Of a stretch of DNA of 64,000 bases, positions 1 to 8,479 are shown piece after piece (position 1 is the stretch's first letter; each line of letters starts with the position of its first letter). The translations under genes and the position numbers were made by a program. The notes under the pieces are model-generated. The model saw nothing but the letters and a program-made list of their open reading frames with translations, had not been told where the DNA came from and did no database searches. The stretch is from the NCBI RefSeq assembly GCF_000402035.1, contig NC_021289.1, forward strand, positions 496,001 through 560,000, in the 5' to 3' direction. This stretch comes from Caballeronia insecticola (GTDB lineage Bacteria; Pseudomonadota; Gammaproteobacteria; Burkholderiales; Burkholderiaceae).

Positions 1-1
1 G

Positions 2-172
2 CGTGTCGAACTCGTCATGCTTAACGAACAATGGGCGCTGTTGCGCTTCATCGAGGGCAAGCTCGAATCCGCACAATCGTACGAAATCGAGGACGATCGC
101 ATCGTGCGCATTCAGGTGCAGCGCAATCCGGAGAAGCTGGAGCGTATAGCCACGCGTCACGGCGGCGCGTGA
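2..172 (+). CDS. ECF sigma factor (ECF41/SigJ-like), C-terminal end only
   Basis: The first 56 codons of an open frame run in from the left edge and stop at TGA 170-172. The visible peptide is the end of a SnoaL-like C-terminal extension. It has the pattern seen in ECF41/SigJ-type sigma factors: an acidic/basic stretch (EIEDDRIVRIQV) followed by an NPEKL motif close to the C-terminus. These sigma factors carry a fused SnoaL domain that controls activity, in place of a separate anti-sigma factor. The next gene is a carboxymuconolactone decarboxylase-like protein, a classic ECF41 neighbour, which supports the call. The sigma2 and sigma4 domains lie outside the window. Confidence 0.72.
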   Translation, partial: RVELVMLNEQWALLRFIEGKLESAQSYEIEDDRIVRIQVQRNPEKLERIATRHGGA

Positions 173-324
173 TTCGCAGCGTATTGCCAAGGTCATTGAT
201 GCGTGCAAGGCAACAGCGTGCGCACGTTCGCGCGTCTACCGGCGCGGCGCGCGCAAACATACGATGGCATCCATGCCGGACACGAACCGTCTGCCGGATT
301 TTTCAGACCACGCATGGAGCCATC

Positions 325-804
325 ATGACCCAACGAATCAATTACGTTCAACAATCGCCCGAACTGTTCAAGAAGTTTTATGAGTTCAGCGGGATGGTCA
401 AGGAAAGCTCGATCGAGCGATCGATTCAAGATCTCGTGTCGATCCGCGCTTCGCAGATGAATGGCTGCGCGTTTTGTCTGGATATGCACGTCAAGGAAGC
501 GAAACTGCATGGCGAGCGCGAATTGCGGGTGCATCATGTGTCGATCTGGCGCGAGTCGACACTGTTCTCACCGCGTGAACGCGCCGCGCTTGCATGGACC
601 GAAGTGCTGACGCACCTTCCCGAGCACGGCGTGTCCGATGAAATCTATCAGCGGGTTCGCGAGCAATTCCTCGAAAAGGAACTGTCCGATCTGACCTACG
701 CCATCATGGCGATCAATGGCTGGAACCGCGCGAACGTCGCGTTTCAGACGGTGCCGGGCTCGTCCGACAAGGTGTTCGGCCTCGACAAGGCCAACCTGTC
801 GTAA
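325..804 (+). CDS. Carboxymuconolactone decarboxylase family protein (AhpD-like)
   Basis: A 159-residue protein with the AhpD-type redox motif C48-A-F-C51-x3-H55, preceded by the usual helix with basic residues (SIRASQMNGC). Proteins of this subfamily are alkylhydroperoxidase-like and relay proton and electron via the two Cys and the His. The ATG at 325 follows a GGAG about six bases upstream, so I chose it over the long in-frame upstream extension, which overlaps the sigma gene. It sits immediately downstream of an ECF41-like sigma factor, matching the known linkage of ECF41 with carboxymuconolactone decarboxylase, oxidoreductase and epimerase genes. Likely cytoplasmic oxidative-stress function; substrate unknown. 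Confidence 0.9.
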   Translation: MTQRINYVQQSPELFKKFYEFSGMVKESSIERSIQDLVSIRASQMNGCAFCLDMHVKEAKLHGERELRVHHVSIWRESTLFSPRERAALAWTEVLTHLPEHGVSDEIYQRVREQFLEKELSDLTYAIMAINGWNRANVAFQTVPGSSDKVFGLDKANLS

Positions 805-842
805 TGCACGGGCGCTGTCATTCGACCCACGGAGGATGAATC

Positions 843-1250
843 ATGCATAAGATAAGGAGGGCAGGGCTGGCGCTCGCCGTAGGATGCGCGGCGCTCGTTG
901 CGAGTGTCGCGCAGGCGGCCCCGGATGCCATCGTCAAGGAACTGATGACGAAGCCGCTTCCCGAATATCCGGGTAAGGAAGCCTTGATGATCAGCGTGGA
1001 ATATCCGCCGGGCGCGGTGGATCCCGTGCATCGCCACGATGCGCACGCTTACCTCTACGTGCTCGAGGGCACCATCGTCATGCAGGTTAAAGGCGGCAAG
1101 CAAGTGACGCTCAAGCCGGGCGATACCTTTTATGAAGGTCCTGACGACATTCACACGGTTGGCCGCAATGCAAGCAATACAAAGCGCGCAAAGTTTATCG
1201 TGCTGCTGTTAAAGGATAAGGACAAGCCGGTCCTGACGCCCGTGCAGTAA
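843..1250 (+). CDS. Secreted cupin-domain protein
   Basis: A 135-residue protein with a clear signal peptide (basic MHKIRR, a hydrophobic stretch, and cleavage near AQA-AP at residue 25). It is followed by a single small cupin domain. The cupin metal-binding motifs are visible: HRHDAHAYLYVLEG, then a GD-containing second half with a late His (DIHTVG). A GGAGGA lies about eight bases before the ATG. It follows the AhpD-like gene by 38 bases and is probably co-transcribed. Cupins next to ECF41/AhpD genes are common, but the reaction is unknown. The periplasmic location is inferred from the signal peptide. Confidence 0.85.
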   Translation: MHKIRRAGLALAVGCAALVASVAQAAPDAIVKELMTKPLPEYPGKEALMISVEYPPGAVDPVHRHDAHAYLYVLEGTIVMQVKGGKQVTLKPGDTFYEGPDDIHTVGRNASNTKRAKFIVLLLKDKDKPVLTPVQ

Positions 1251-1288
1251 GCGAAAAGCGTGGCGCGCGAAAAAATTTCTGCAACGCG

Positions 1289-1315
1289 TGTCACAAGAGG
1301 TGCGGCGCAAACGTC
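1289..1315 (+). promoter_or_regulatory. Candidate ECF41-type promoter
   Basis: The sequence reads TGTCACA, then exactly 16 bases, then CGTC. This is the bipartite -35/-10 signature I recall for ECF41 sigma factors. It lies downstream of the cupin gene and points into the LysR gene, predicting a start near 1322 and favouring the LysR ATG at 1349. The sigma gene at the left edge is of the matching type. The match is direct; function is inferred. Confidence 0.55.
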
Positions 1316-1348
1316 TTGTGGGATAGAGCCACTCCGTTTAGCGCCGCC

Positions 1349-2362
1349 ATGCCACTCGATCTCGTATCACATTCCGACGATTCGCTCGCATATAGTTTTG
1401 CCACCAGCTATGCGGGCGTCGTATCTTTTCTGGCCGTAGCCAATGAAGGCAGCTTTGCTAAAGCGAGCGATCGCTTAGGGATTGGCCGCTCAGCCGTTAG
1501 CCGCAACGTGCAGAAGCTCGAAGCACAGCTCGATGCGCGGCTCTTTCTGCGCACGACGCGCAGCACGTCGCTCACCCGCGAGGGCGAACTCTTTTACAAG
1601 AACTGCCAGCCGGGCGTGGAGCGCATCGTGCAGGCGCTCGAAGACATGCGCGAATTGCGCAACGGGCCGCCGCGCGGGCACTTGCGTATTGCGTCCACGC
1701 CGGGATTCGGACGCAAGGTCGTCGCGCCGTTGCTATCTGGCTTCAATGCGCGCTACCCTGACGTCGCGCTCGAATTGATGCTGAACGACCGGCCGTGCGA
1801 TTTCACCGCGGAGCGCGTCGACGTCGCGTTCCGCGACGGGCGCATGGAGGACAGCGAAGTCGTCGCGAAACAACTGATACCGATGCAGATGATCGTTTGC
1901 GCGTCGCCGAAGTACGCATGTGAACATGGCCTGCCGCGGCATGTCGACGATCTCGACCGCCATCGCTGCATCAGCTTTCGCACATGTGCGGGACGTATCG
2001 CCGAGTGGGAATTCAAAGTGGATGGCCTTCCTCAGAAGCGTTCGCCGGCCGCGCGGCAAATCTTCAACGACCTCGACCTGATGCTGCAAGCCGTACTCGA
2101 CGGACAAGGCGTGGCGCAGCTTCCCGCCTATATGGCCTGCGATTCGCTTAAGAGCGGACGTCTTCTCATGTGTCTCGCGCAACACGCGCCTGACGACGGC
2201 GGCCACTATCTCTGCTATCTCAGCCGCAAGCATTTGCCTGCGCGTGTGCGTGTATTCGTCGATTACATGACGGAGCATACGCGCGCGCTCGATCTGCATT
2301 GTCTGACGAACACCATCACGAATGCGGGCGCAAGCATCGCGCCGCTCGTCAGCGCCGATTGA
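1349..2362 (+). CDS. LysR family transcriptional regulator
   Basis: A 337-residue LysR-type regulator. An N-terminal winged helix-turn-helix (FLAVANEGSFAKASDRLGIG, then SAVSRNVQKLEAQLDARLF) is followed by a linker helix and a periplasmic-binding-protein-like effector domain beginning near HLRIASTPGFG. I prefer the ATG at 1349 to an in-frame TTG at 1316, because the candidate ECF41 promoter ends at 1315. Even so, the protein has about 25 residues before the usual LysR start. It may regulate the upstream AhpD/cupin genes or the downstream Ohr gene; its effector is unknown. Confidence 0.88.
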   Translation: MPLDLVSHSDDSLAYSFATSYAGVVSFLAVANEGSFAKASDRLGIGRSAVSRNVQKLEAQLDARLFLRTTRSTSLTREGELFYKNCQPGVERIVQALEDMRELRNGPPRGHLRIASTPGFGRKVVAPLLSGFNARYPDVALELMLNDRPCDFTAERVDVAFRDGRMEDSEVVAKQLIPMQMIVCASPKYACEHGLPRHVDDLDRHRCISFRTCAGRIAEWEFKVDGLPQKRSPAARQIFNDLDLMLQAVLDGQGVAQLPAYMACDSLKSGRLLMCLAQHAPDDGGHYLCYLSRKHLPARVRVFVDYMTEHTRALDLHCLTNTITNAGASIAPLVSAD

Positions 2363-2505
2363 TCGCTGATTGATTGCCGATTGATGCGTTTTAGGCAACA
2401 CCGCGCATACGCTGGCGAGCCTACCGGAGGCGCGCATGCAAGGCTAGGATGCTTAATCGAACATAGGCGCGGCTTCATTCGCGCGTGATCTAAAGGGAGC
2501 GTCAC

Positions 2506-2565
2506 ATGAAGATCGTAATCATCTGCAGTAAAGTCATGACGGGTCAGACTCAAGCGGCACTTTAA
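2506..2565 (+). pseudogene. Possible remnant of an NAD(P)-binding epimerase gene start
   Basis: A 19-codon frame with a good ribosome site (AAAGGGAG) encodes MKIVIICSKVMTGQTQAAL and then stops. Its first residues resemble the beginning of NmrA/epimerase proteins (MKIVIIGGTGLIGSK...), as if the glycine-rich loop and everything after it had been lost. Epimerases are one of the three usual ECF41-linked gene types, which is why I note it. It could equally be a chance short frame or a leader peptide for the following Ohr gene. Confidence 0.25.
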
Positions 2566-2659
2566 GCGTTCATTGAAGGTACCGCTCGCATAAGAGGCCG
2601 CCATGGAGCCACTCATTCCGCCGCCCCTCACATTGCTCGACAAGTATCAGGGGCACGAC

Positions 2660-3121
2660 ATGCAGCCACTCTATTCGACGACAGTCACCGTCACGGGCGG
2701 CTATGCCGGACACGGCCGCGCGTCCGGCGTAGCCCGCTCCGACGACGGCAATCTCGATCTGAATCTGCGCATGCCCGAAGCACTCGGCGGTCCCGGCGGC
2801 GGCACGAATCCGGAGCAATTATTCGCCGCAGGCTATGCTGCGTGCTTTCATGGTGCATTGAGTTTGCTTGCGGCGCGCGCGGGCATCGAAACGCCTGACG
2901 CAAGCGTGGCCGTTACCGTGGAGTTCGGCCGCGATCCGATGGACGGCCTCTTCGTGCTGACCGCGCACACGCGCGTTCAGATGCCCGGCGTCGAACGCAC
3001 GGTGGCCGAGGAACTCGTGCGCAACACCGAACGCTATTGCCCTTATACGAAGATGGCGCGCAAGGGCATCGTCAATATAGTTGCGCTTGCAACCAATCAC
3101 GATGTTCCGGATACGCGCTGA
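2660..3121 (+). CDS. ohr: Organic hydroperoxide resistance protein, Ohr/OsmC family
   Basis: A 153-residue Ohr. The family's two redox cysteines are present: C62 in the AACFHGAL motif and C127 in RYCPYTKM. Ohr reduces organic and lipid hydroperoxides with lipoylated proteins as electron donor. The start MQPLYSTTVTVTGG at 2660 fits the usual Ohr N-terminus. An in-frame ATG at 2603 with a better AAGAGG ribosome site would add 19 residues that do not belong to the family, so the start is not certain. No OhrR repressor is adjacent, so control by the nearby LysR or by the ECF sigma factor is possible. Confidence 0.92.
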   Translation: MQPLYSTTVTVTGGYAGHGRASGVARSDDGNLDLNLRMPEALGGPGGGTNPEQLFAAGYAACFHGALSLLAARAGIETPDASVAVTVEFGRDPMDGLFVLTAHTRVQMPGVERTVAEELVRNTERYCPYTKMARKGIVNIVALATNHDVPDTR

Positions 3122-3133
3122 TTCGAGGAGGCA

Positions 3134-4522
3134 TTAGTCGAGCGGCACGCTCGCAATCTGGCCGGACGCGGCCGATCCCGGCGATGCATCGCGCTTGCTA
3201 AGCGCAACCAATGCGAATGCAGCGACGAACGCGGGCGCCGCAAGCATCGTGAACACGGCGCCGAATTGCAGGCCCATGCTCATCATGAGGCCGCCGGTCA
3301 TCGCGCCCGCAACTGCGCCAATGCGGCCGATGCCAAGCATCCATGCAACGCCTGTCGCGCGGCTCGTCGTCGGATAGAAGGATGCAGCGAGCGCCGACAT
3401 CGACGTGACCGCGCTCGTTACCGCCGTGCCCGTGAGGAAGATGAGCACCGCGAGCCAGAACTGATTCAGTCCGCCGCGTCCAATGGTCAGCACGAGCGCC
3501 GCCGCGAGCACGTATGCGCACGCATTGACGCGCCGCGGATTAGCACGGTCCATGATCCAGCCAAGGCAAAGATTGCCGAGAATGCCGCCAAGCGGAAACA
3601 GCGAAGTCGTGAGCGCGGCGCGTTCGGCGGAAAACCCCGCATCTTTAAAGAGCGTCGGCAGCCAGTTCGTGAGGAGATAGAAGATCATCAGGCCCATGAA
3701 GTAGGCTAGCCACAACATCGACGTGCCGAAGCGATAAGGTCGCGACACGATCAGTCCAAGCGAAGACTTATGCGCACCACTCGCGTGGGTGTCGGCGGCC
3801 GTGAAGCGGATGGATGAACCTGCTGCAAGACGCGGATCGTCGGAGATGCGCCGCAACACACGCGTGATCTTTTCCACCGGACGCTTGCGTGCGACCATGA
3901 ACTGCGCCGACTCGGGCAACAACACCAGCAGCATGACCGTGAGCACGATCGGGCCGACGCCGCCCGCGATGAGCACGCTCTGCCAGCCGAAATGCGGAAT
4001 AAGCCAGGCGGCGCACAAACCGCCTATCGACAAGCCGACCGAGAAGCCGCAGAACATGGCATTGACCGCGATCGCGCGAATGCGTGCAGGCGCATATTCG
4101 GACATGAGCGTCACTGCGTTGGGCATCGCGGCGCCAAGACCCAGACCGGTCAGAAAGCGCCACGCGGTCAGCGTCTCTATCGAACTCGCTTGCGCTGAAG
4201 CAAGGCTCCATACGCCGAAGAAAAACACCGAGAGCGCGAGCACCGCCTTGCGCCCGATCCGGTCCGCAGCGGGCCCGGCAACCAGCGCGCCGATGCCGAG
4301 GCCCACGAGCGCTGCGCTCATCACCGGACCGAGCGCTGCGCGCGTGATACCCCAGTCGCCGATGAGAGACGGTGCGATGAAGCCTATCGCGGCCGTGTCG
4401 AAACCATCGGCCGCTACGACGAGAAAGCATAGGATCAGGATGATCCACTGATAAGGCGAAAAGCGTTCGCCATCGATAAAGCTTTGGACCTCGATGGTCC
4501 CTGGTATGCGCTGGTTTTCCAT
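3134..4522 (-). CDS. MFS transporter, aromatic acid:H+ symporter (AAHS) type
   Basis: A 462-residue, 12-helix major facilitator. Helix 1 carries the AAHS signature (LCFLVVAADGFDTAAIGFIAPSL), where the Asp-Gly-Phe-Asp is needed for aromatic acid uptake in PcaK and BenK. The loop 2-3 motif is GPAADRIGRK. It is the last gene of the leftward operon with two SDRs, a flavoprotein and a NIPSNAP protein, controlled by a divergent PobR-like regulator. It probably imports the operon's substrate, an aromatic or cyclohexane carboxylate. The substrate is inferred. Confidence 0.9.
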   Translation of the reverse strand: MENQRIPGTIEVQSFIDGERFSPYQWIILILCFLVVAADGFDTAAIGFIAPSLIGDWGITRAALGPVMSAALVGLGIGALVAGPAADRIGRKAVLALSVFFFGVWSLASAQASSIETLTAWRFLTGLGLGAAMPNAVTLMSEYAPARIRAIAVNAMFCGFSVGLSIGGLCAAWLIPHFGWQSVLIAGGVGPIVLTVMLLVLLPESAQFMVARKRPVEKITRVLRRISDDPRLAAGSSIRFTAADTHASGAHKSSLGLIVSRPYRFGTSMLWLAYFMGLMIFYLLTNWLPTLFKDAGFSAERAALTTSLFPLGGILGNLCLGWIMDRANPRRVNACAYVLAAALVLTIGRGGLNQFWLAVLIFLTGTAVTSAVTSMSALAASFYPTTSRATGVAWMLGIGRIGAVAGAMTGGLMMSMGLQFGAVFTMLAAPAFVAAFALVALSKRDASPGSAASGQIASVPLD

Positions 4523-4585
4523 GCCGGTTCGTCTCCGTTCATCTATGTATGAGCTATCGAAAGAATGCGGCCTTCGTGTGTGCCG

Positions 4586-5356
4586 CTATGCTGCGCCTGA
4601 TGCATGCCAGCCGCCATCGACGCTGAGTACCGCGCCGGTGACGTAGCTCGCTGCATCGGATGCGAGAAAGAGAATTGCCTCGGCGACTTCTGCGGGGCGC
4701 GCGAGGCGTCCCATCGGCGTGCGCCGTTCAATGGCTGCGACGTCGATCTGGCCTTGGCTGATGAGCGTATCGACGAGTTCCGTTGCGACATAGCCCGGTG
4801 CAACCGCATTCACGCGTATGCCGTCGCGAGCCCATTCGCATGCCATCGAACGTGTCATCGACGCGATGCCTGCTTTAGCCGCACCATATGCATTGCGCGT
4901 TGGAATTCCTGTGAGTCCCGCGATGGAGCAGAGGTTGATGATTGCGCCCGCACGTTGCGCGAGCATGTGCTTTGCGGCTTCCCTGCAGGCGAGAAAGGCG
5001 CCGCGCAGATGTATGTTGAGCAGGCGGTCGAACGCATCGACGCTTTGTTCGATCGTGGGCTTTGCCTGCTCGCCGATGCCCGCGTTGTTCACCAGAACGT
5101 CGATGCGGCCGTAGGTGTCGGCAACGTTACGCATCATCGCGATGACATCGGCTTCTGATGACACGTCCGCGCCGATCGCGAGATGATCGCCTGCACCGAG
5201 TTCTTCGACTTGATGCCGCGCCGCATCGCAATGCAGATCGGCAATCGCCACGCAATAGCCTTGCTTTGCAAATCGCTGCACGGCCGCCCAGCCGATACCG
5301 CTCGCGCCGCCGGTGACGACCGCTACGCGTTTCTTAGGCGCTTTTATCTCTTCCAT
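4586..5356 (-). CDS. SDR family oxidoreductase
   Basis: A 256-residue classical short-chain dehydrogenase. The coenzyme loop TGGASGIG lies near residues 16-23, followed by NNAG, the catalytic Ser in NLCSIAGL, and YGAAK as the Y-x3-K pair. It ends with the usual VLSVDGGW. An Asp-rich strand end (IADLHCD) predicts preference for NAD over NADP. It lies 13 bases after the NIPSNAP gene and before the transporter in the same operon. It likely oxidises a ring hydroxyl of the operon's alicyclic substrate; this is inferred. Confidence 0.9.
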   Translation of the reverse strand: MEEIKAPKKRVAVVTGGASGIGWAAVQRFAKQGYCVAIADLHCDAARHQVEELGAGDHLAIGADVSSEADVIAMMRNVADTYGRIDVLVNNAGIGEQAKPTIEQSVDAFDRLLNIHLRGAFLACREAAKHMLAQRAGAIINLCSIAGLTGIPTRNAYGAAKAGIASMTRSMACEWARDGIRVNAVAPGYVATELVDTLISQGQIDVAAIERRTPMGRLARPAEVAEAILFLASDAASYVTGAVLSVDGGWHASGAA

Positions 5357-5369
5357 GTTCGACTCCGAT

Positions 5370-5708
5370 TCAGCGGACAGCGGGAGACAGACTCCTGAAC
5401 TCGACGCGCCGGATAATGCGGCTCTCCTGCGCGACGATCAGATGCGCCGATGCCTTCAAATAAGCGGGCCATTCCGGATCGTTGTCGCGCGCGGTGCGCC
5501 TCTGGTCGTAATCGGCGATGCTCTCGTAGCCCCATAGATGCACCACTTGATTTAGCGCGCCGATATCGCTCATATAGAAGCCGACCGGTGCGCCTAAATA
5601 CTTGAGTTGAATCGGCATCGCCAGGCGATCGAATACTTCGATAAATTCGGCCATGCCGCGTGGCTTGATCGTGTAGATGCGGTGATCGACGAAGGGCTTG
5701 ATGCTCAT
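5370..5708 (-). CDS. NIPSNAP family protein
   Basis: A 112-residue single-domain NIPSNAP protein (ferredoxin-like alpha/beta barrel). It shows the start VDHRIYTIKPRGMAEFIEVF and the conserved core LNQVVHLWGYESIADYDQRR. Its ATG overlaps the stop of the preceding flavoprotein gene by four bases (ATGA), indicating translational coupling. Small NIPSNAP proteins often accompany catabolic oxidoreductases, but no general reaction is established. A role tied to the flavoprotein product is an inference. Confidence 0.85.
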   Translation of the reverse strand: MSIKPFVDHRIYTIKPRGMAEFIEVFDRLAMPIQLKYLGAPVGFYMSDIGALNQVVHLWGYESIADYDQRRTARDNDPEWPAYLKASAHLIVAQESRIIRRVEFRSLSPAVR

Positions 5709-7450
5709 GCCACGCTCCTCAGTTTGTCGGTCTTCGCGTGCGTGTCGATGCGTCCCGCGAGATGTAATCCGCTCAGATAGCCGAAGGTCATGATGGGACC
5801 GAGCGTGATGCCCGCGCCGGGATAATTGCCGCCCATCACGCTTGCGCGGTCGTTGCCTACGGCGTAAAGGCCGGAGATGGGTTCGTCGTCCTTGAGCACT
5901 TGCCCGTATTCGTTCGTAGCGATGCCGTCGAATGTGCCGAGGTCGCCCATCACGAGCTTGAGTGCGTAATATGGTCCTTCGCCGATGGGCGCAACGCACG
6001 GATTGGGCTTGTGTGCGGTATCGCCGAGATAACGGTTAAAGGAAGTCGTGCCGCGACCGAATGCCCGGTCCTTGCCTTGCGACGCGTCGCGGTTGTATTC
6101 GCGCACGGTCTCTTCAAGCGCAGCGGCATCGATACCGGTGCGGTGCGCAAGATCGTCAAGCGTGCGGCCACGAATCAGATAGCCGCTCTTGAGATGCGCA
6201 CCGAGCGGCAATGGCGCGGGCTTGGCAAAGCCGAGGCCGTATTTGCGGACCGTGACGTGATCGCAGATGAGCCACATTGCCGTCTCTTTTTGCTCGCGAC
6301 ATGCGTCGATCATGGCGGCGCCGACATCGTGATATGAGTTCGATTCGTTAGTAAAGCGCACGCCGTCGCGCGTCACGCCGATGATGCCGGGCTTATAGCG
6401 ATCGAGTAGATGTGGAAAGACGCCGTATTGCCCGTCTCCTAACGGCACGCGCGAGACGGGCATCCACGCGGCAGGCTGCGGATATCGAATATCGACGCGG
6501 CCGCCGACGCGCTCGGCCATGCGTGCGCCGTCGCCGGTATTGCCTGCTGGCACGGGCGACACGTGTTCGCCGCCACGGCGCACATGTGGATAGGCTTTCG
6601 CGATGCGCGCGATATCGTGAGAGAAGCCGCCGCATGCAAGCACGACGCCGCGCCGCGCAGTAATGCGCTTTTCCAAGCCGTTCGCCAATACGATTGCGCC
6701 GCTCACTCGACCCTTGGTCATGACGAGTTCCTTAGCGCCCGTTTGGGTGTGAATCGGAATGCCGAGATCGAACGCGGACTTGGCGAGACGAGCGGCAAGC
6801 GCATTGCCGCTCGTGATCTGCACGCCGCGCTTATAAAGCACGACTTCCTTAAGATGACTCGCTAGCCGCCTGGCGACATACCACGCAGACCCAAGCGATT
6901 TCGTCGCGTTAAAGAAATGCTTGAGATCCGCGCTGGACGAATTGAACATCATGCCGATGAACGTGATCGTTTTAAGCGGCGGGCGCAAGCGCGCGATATC
7001 CTCGCCGAGTTCCCGTGCATCGAACGGCATGGCGACGACAGAGCGTCCGACATCGACGCCGCCCGGCGCATCGGGGTGATAGTCGGGATAGAGCGTCGGC
7101 AAGAACTTGACGGCGGTCTCGCGTTCGAAGAAGTCGAGCATGCGCGGGCCTGCATCGAGAAAAGTCTCGACAGCGGCCTCGTCATACATTGCACCCGTCT
7201 CGCCTCGCAGATATTCGATAGCGGCTTCGCGCGTATCGCGAATACCCGCGTCTTTTGCATGGCGATTGCCGGGTATCCACAAGACGCCGCCTGAAAATGC
7301 CGTGGTACCGCCAAAGAATGCTTCTTTCTCGACGACGATGACATCGAGTCCTTGTTTCTTTGCTGTAATGGCCGTGGAAAGGCCACCAGCACCCGAGCCG
7401 ATCACGAGCACGTCGCAAGCGAGATCGGACGACCGCGTTACGGTAGTCAT
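5705..7450 (-). CDS. FAD-dependent 3-ketosteroid/4-oxocyclohexanecarboxylate dehydrogenase-like protein
   Basis: A 581-residue flavoprotein of the fumarate reductase/KstD superfamily. An N-terminal FAD-binding fold (VLVIGSGAGGLSTAI, then VVEKEAFFGGTTAFSGG) is followed by a substrate cap. The C-terminal NYPGAGITLGPIMTFGYLSG contains Y543 and G547, equivalent to the KstD Tyr/Gly that bind the 3-keto group. Such enzymes insert a ring double bond next to a ketone. Operon mates are two SDRs, NIPSNAP and an aromatic acid transporter. That makes a small alicyclic ketone such as 4-oxocyclohexanecarboxylate more likely than a steroid, but no substrate is proven. Confidence 0.85.
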   Translation of the reverse strand: MTTVTRSSDLACDVLVIGSGAGGLSTAITAKKQGLDVIVVEKEAFFGGTTAFSGGVLWIPGNRHAKDAGIRDTREAAIEYLRGETGAMYDEAAVETFLDAGPRMLDFFERETAVKFLPTLYPDYHPDAPGGVDVGRSVVAMPFDARELGEDIARLRPPLKTITFIGMMFNSSSADLKHFFNATKSLGSAWYVARRLASHLKEVVLYKRGVQITSGNALAARLAKSAFDLGIPIHTQTGAKELVMTKGRVSGAIVLANGLEKRITARRGVVLACGGFSHDIARIAKAYPHVRRGGEHVSPVPAGNTGDGARMAERVGGRVDIRYPQPAAWMPVSRVPLGDGQYGVFPHLLDRYKPGIIGVTRDGVRFTNESNSYHDVGAAMIDACREQKETAMWLICDHVTVRKYGLGFAKPAPLPLGAHLKSGYLIRGRTLDDLAHRTGIDAAALEETVREYNRDASQGKDRAFGRGTTSFNRYLGDTAHKPNPCVAPIGEGPYYALKLVMGDLGTFDGIATNEYGQVLKDDEPISGLYAVGNDRASVMGGNYPGAGITLGPIMTFGYLSGLHLAGRIDTHAKTDKLRSVA

Positions 7451-7504
7451 GAGAATGTCCTTTGATAAGCGTCGGACGCATTGCGCGCCCGAACGATGCA
7501 GTGC

Positions 7505-8344
7505 TTAAGCGGCGCGCGGCGCTTCGAAGCCGGGACGCGGAACGAGATCCATCAGCATGCATTCGAAGCCCCCATCGACGGCGAGCTCCGCTCCGTTCAC
7601 ATAAGCCGCGCGACGGCTTGCGAGAAACGCAGCCACTTCGGCGATATCGCGCGGCTCGCCAATGCGGCGGCTCGCCGTCATGGCACTACGGCGTGCTTCG
7701 ACATCGCCCCGTTCATAGAACGCTTGGGAAAGCGGCGTGCGGATCATGCCCGGACAGATGGTGTTGCTTCGCACGCCGCGTGCGCCCCATTCGGCGGCGA
7801 TCTGACGCGAGAGCATCGAGATGCCCGCCTTGCTCGGGCTATACGCACCGCTCCATGTTTGCGGATGATGCGCCGCCACCGATGCGATATGCACGATACT
7901 TCCCGCGCCGCGCGCAAGCATGCCGCGTCCGAATGCCTGCGCGCATAGCATGTAGCCCGTCAGATTGACGGCGAGCATCGCGTTCCAGGCATCGAGGCCG
8001 ATGTCTTCTATGCCGCCTGACCGCAGCAGGCCCGCGTTATTGACCAGCACATCGGCATGGCCGAATTTGCGTTGTGTTTGTTCGCACGCGCGGTTCACGC
8101 TCGCTGCATCACTGATATCGCAAGCGATAGCGATGGCTTCCGCGCCGCTTGCGCGCAGCGCCTCCGCGGCCTCATGGCAAGCGGCTTCATCGCGATCGAG
8201 CAGTGCAAGACGCGCGCCTGCATCGGCGAATACAGTTGCAATCGCACGGCCGATTCCGCCCGCGGCGCCGGTCACCACGCACACTCGCGATTCGAGTCCG
8301 AGCCAATGCGGCGCGGCACTATCTCGTACAACCTGGTTAGTCAT
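7505..8344 (-). CDS. SDR family oxidoreductase
   Basis: A 279-residue SDR and the first gene of the leftward operon. Visible motifs are TGAAGGIG (coenzyme loop), LLDRDE (NAD-type acidic end), NNAGLL, catalytic Ser in VHIASVAAH, and Y-S-P-S-K as the Y-x3-K pair. I start it at the ATG at 8344, preceded by a GGAG. The same frame stays open far upstream, but that part is the shadow of the divergent AraC gene. It is likely the first dehydrogenase of the pathway, converting an alcohol to a ketone before the flavoprotein acts (inferred from order). Confidence 0.9.
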   Translation of the reverse strand: MTNQVVRDSAAPHWLGLESRVCVVTGAAGGIGRAIATVFADAGARLALLDRDEAACHEAAEALRASGAEAIAIACDISDAASVNRACEQTQRKFGHADVLVNNAGLLRSGGIEDIGLDAWNAMLAVNLTGYMLCAQAFGRGMLARGAGSIVHIASVAAHHPQTWSGAYSPSKAGISMLSRQIAAEWGARGVRSNTICPGMIRTPLSQAFYERGDVEARRSAMTASRRIGEPRDIAEVAAFLASRRAAYVNGAELAVDGGFECMLMDLVPRPGFEAPRAA

Positions 8345-8479
8345 GCTTGTCTCCTGATCCTGTTCAATGCCAACGCGGATATGCCTTCCGTTGAGAAAAA
8401 GTATATTCACGACCTTGCATAAAAAATTGGACAAAGCCGGCAGACGACAGGACAATTTGTGCATCAGGAGACGCTGCGT

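Noticed and set aside
8390..8460. Paired ACAA/TTGT motifs as an AraC operator
   Set aside because: AAATTG and CAATTT flank a long spacer and the half-sites are too short and AT-biased to be distinguished from chance.
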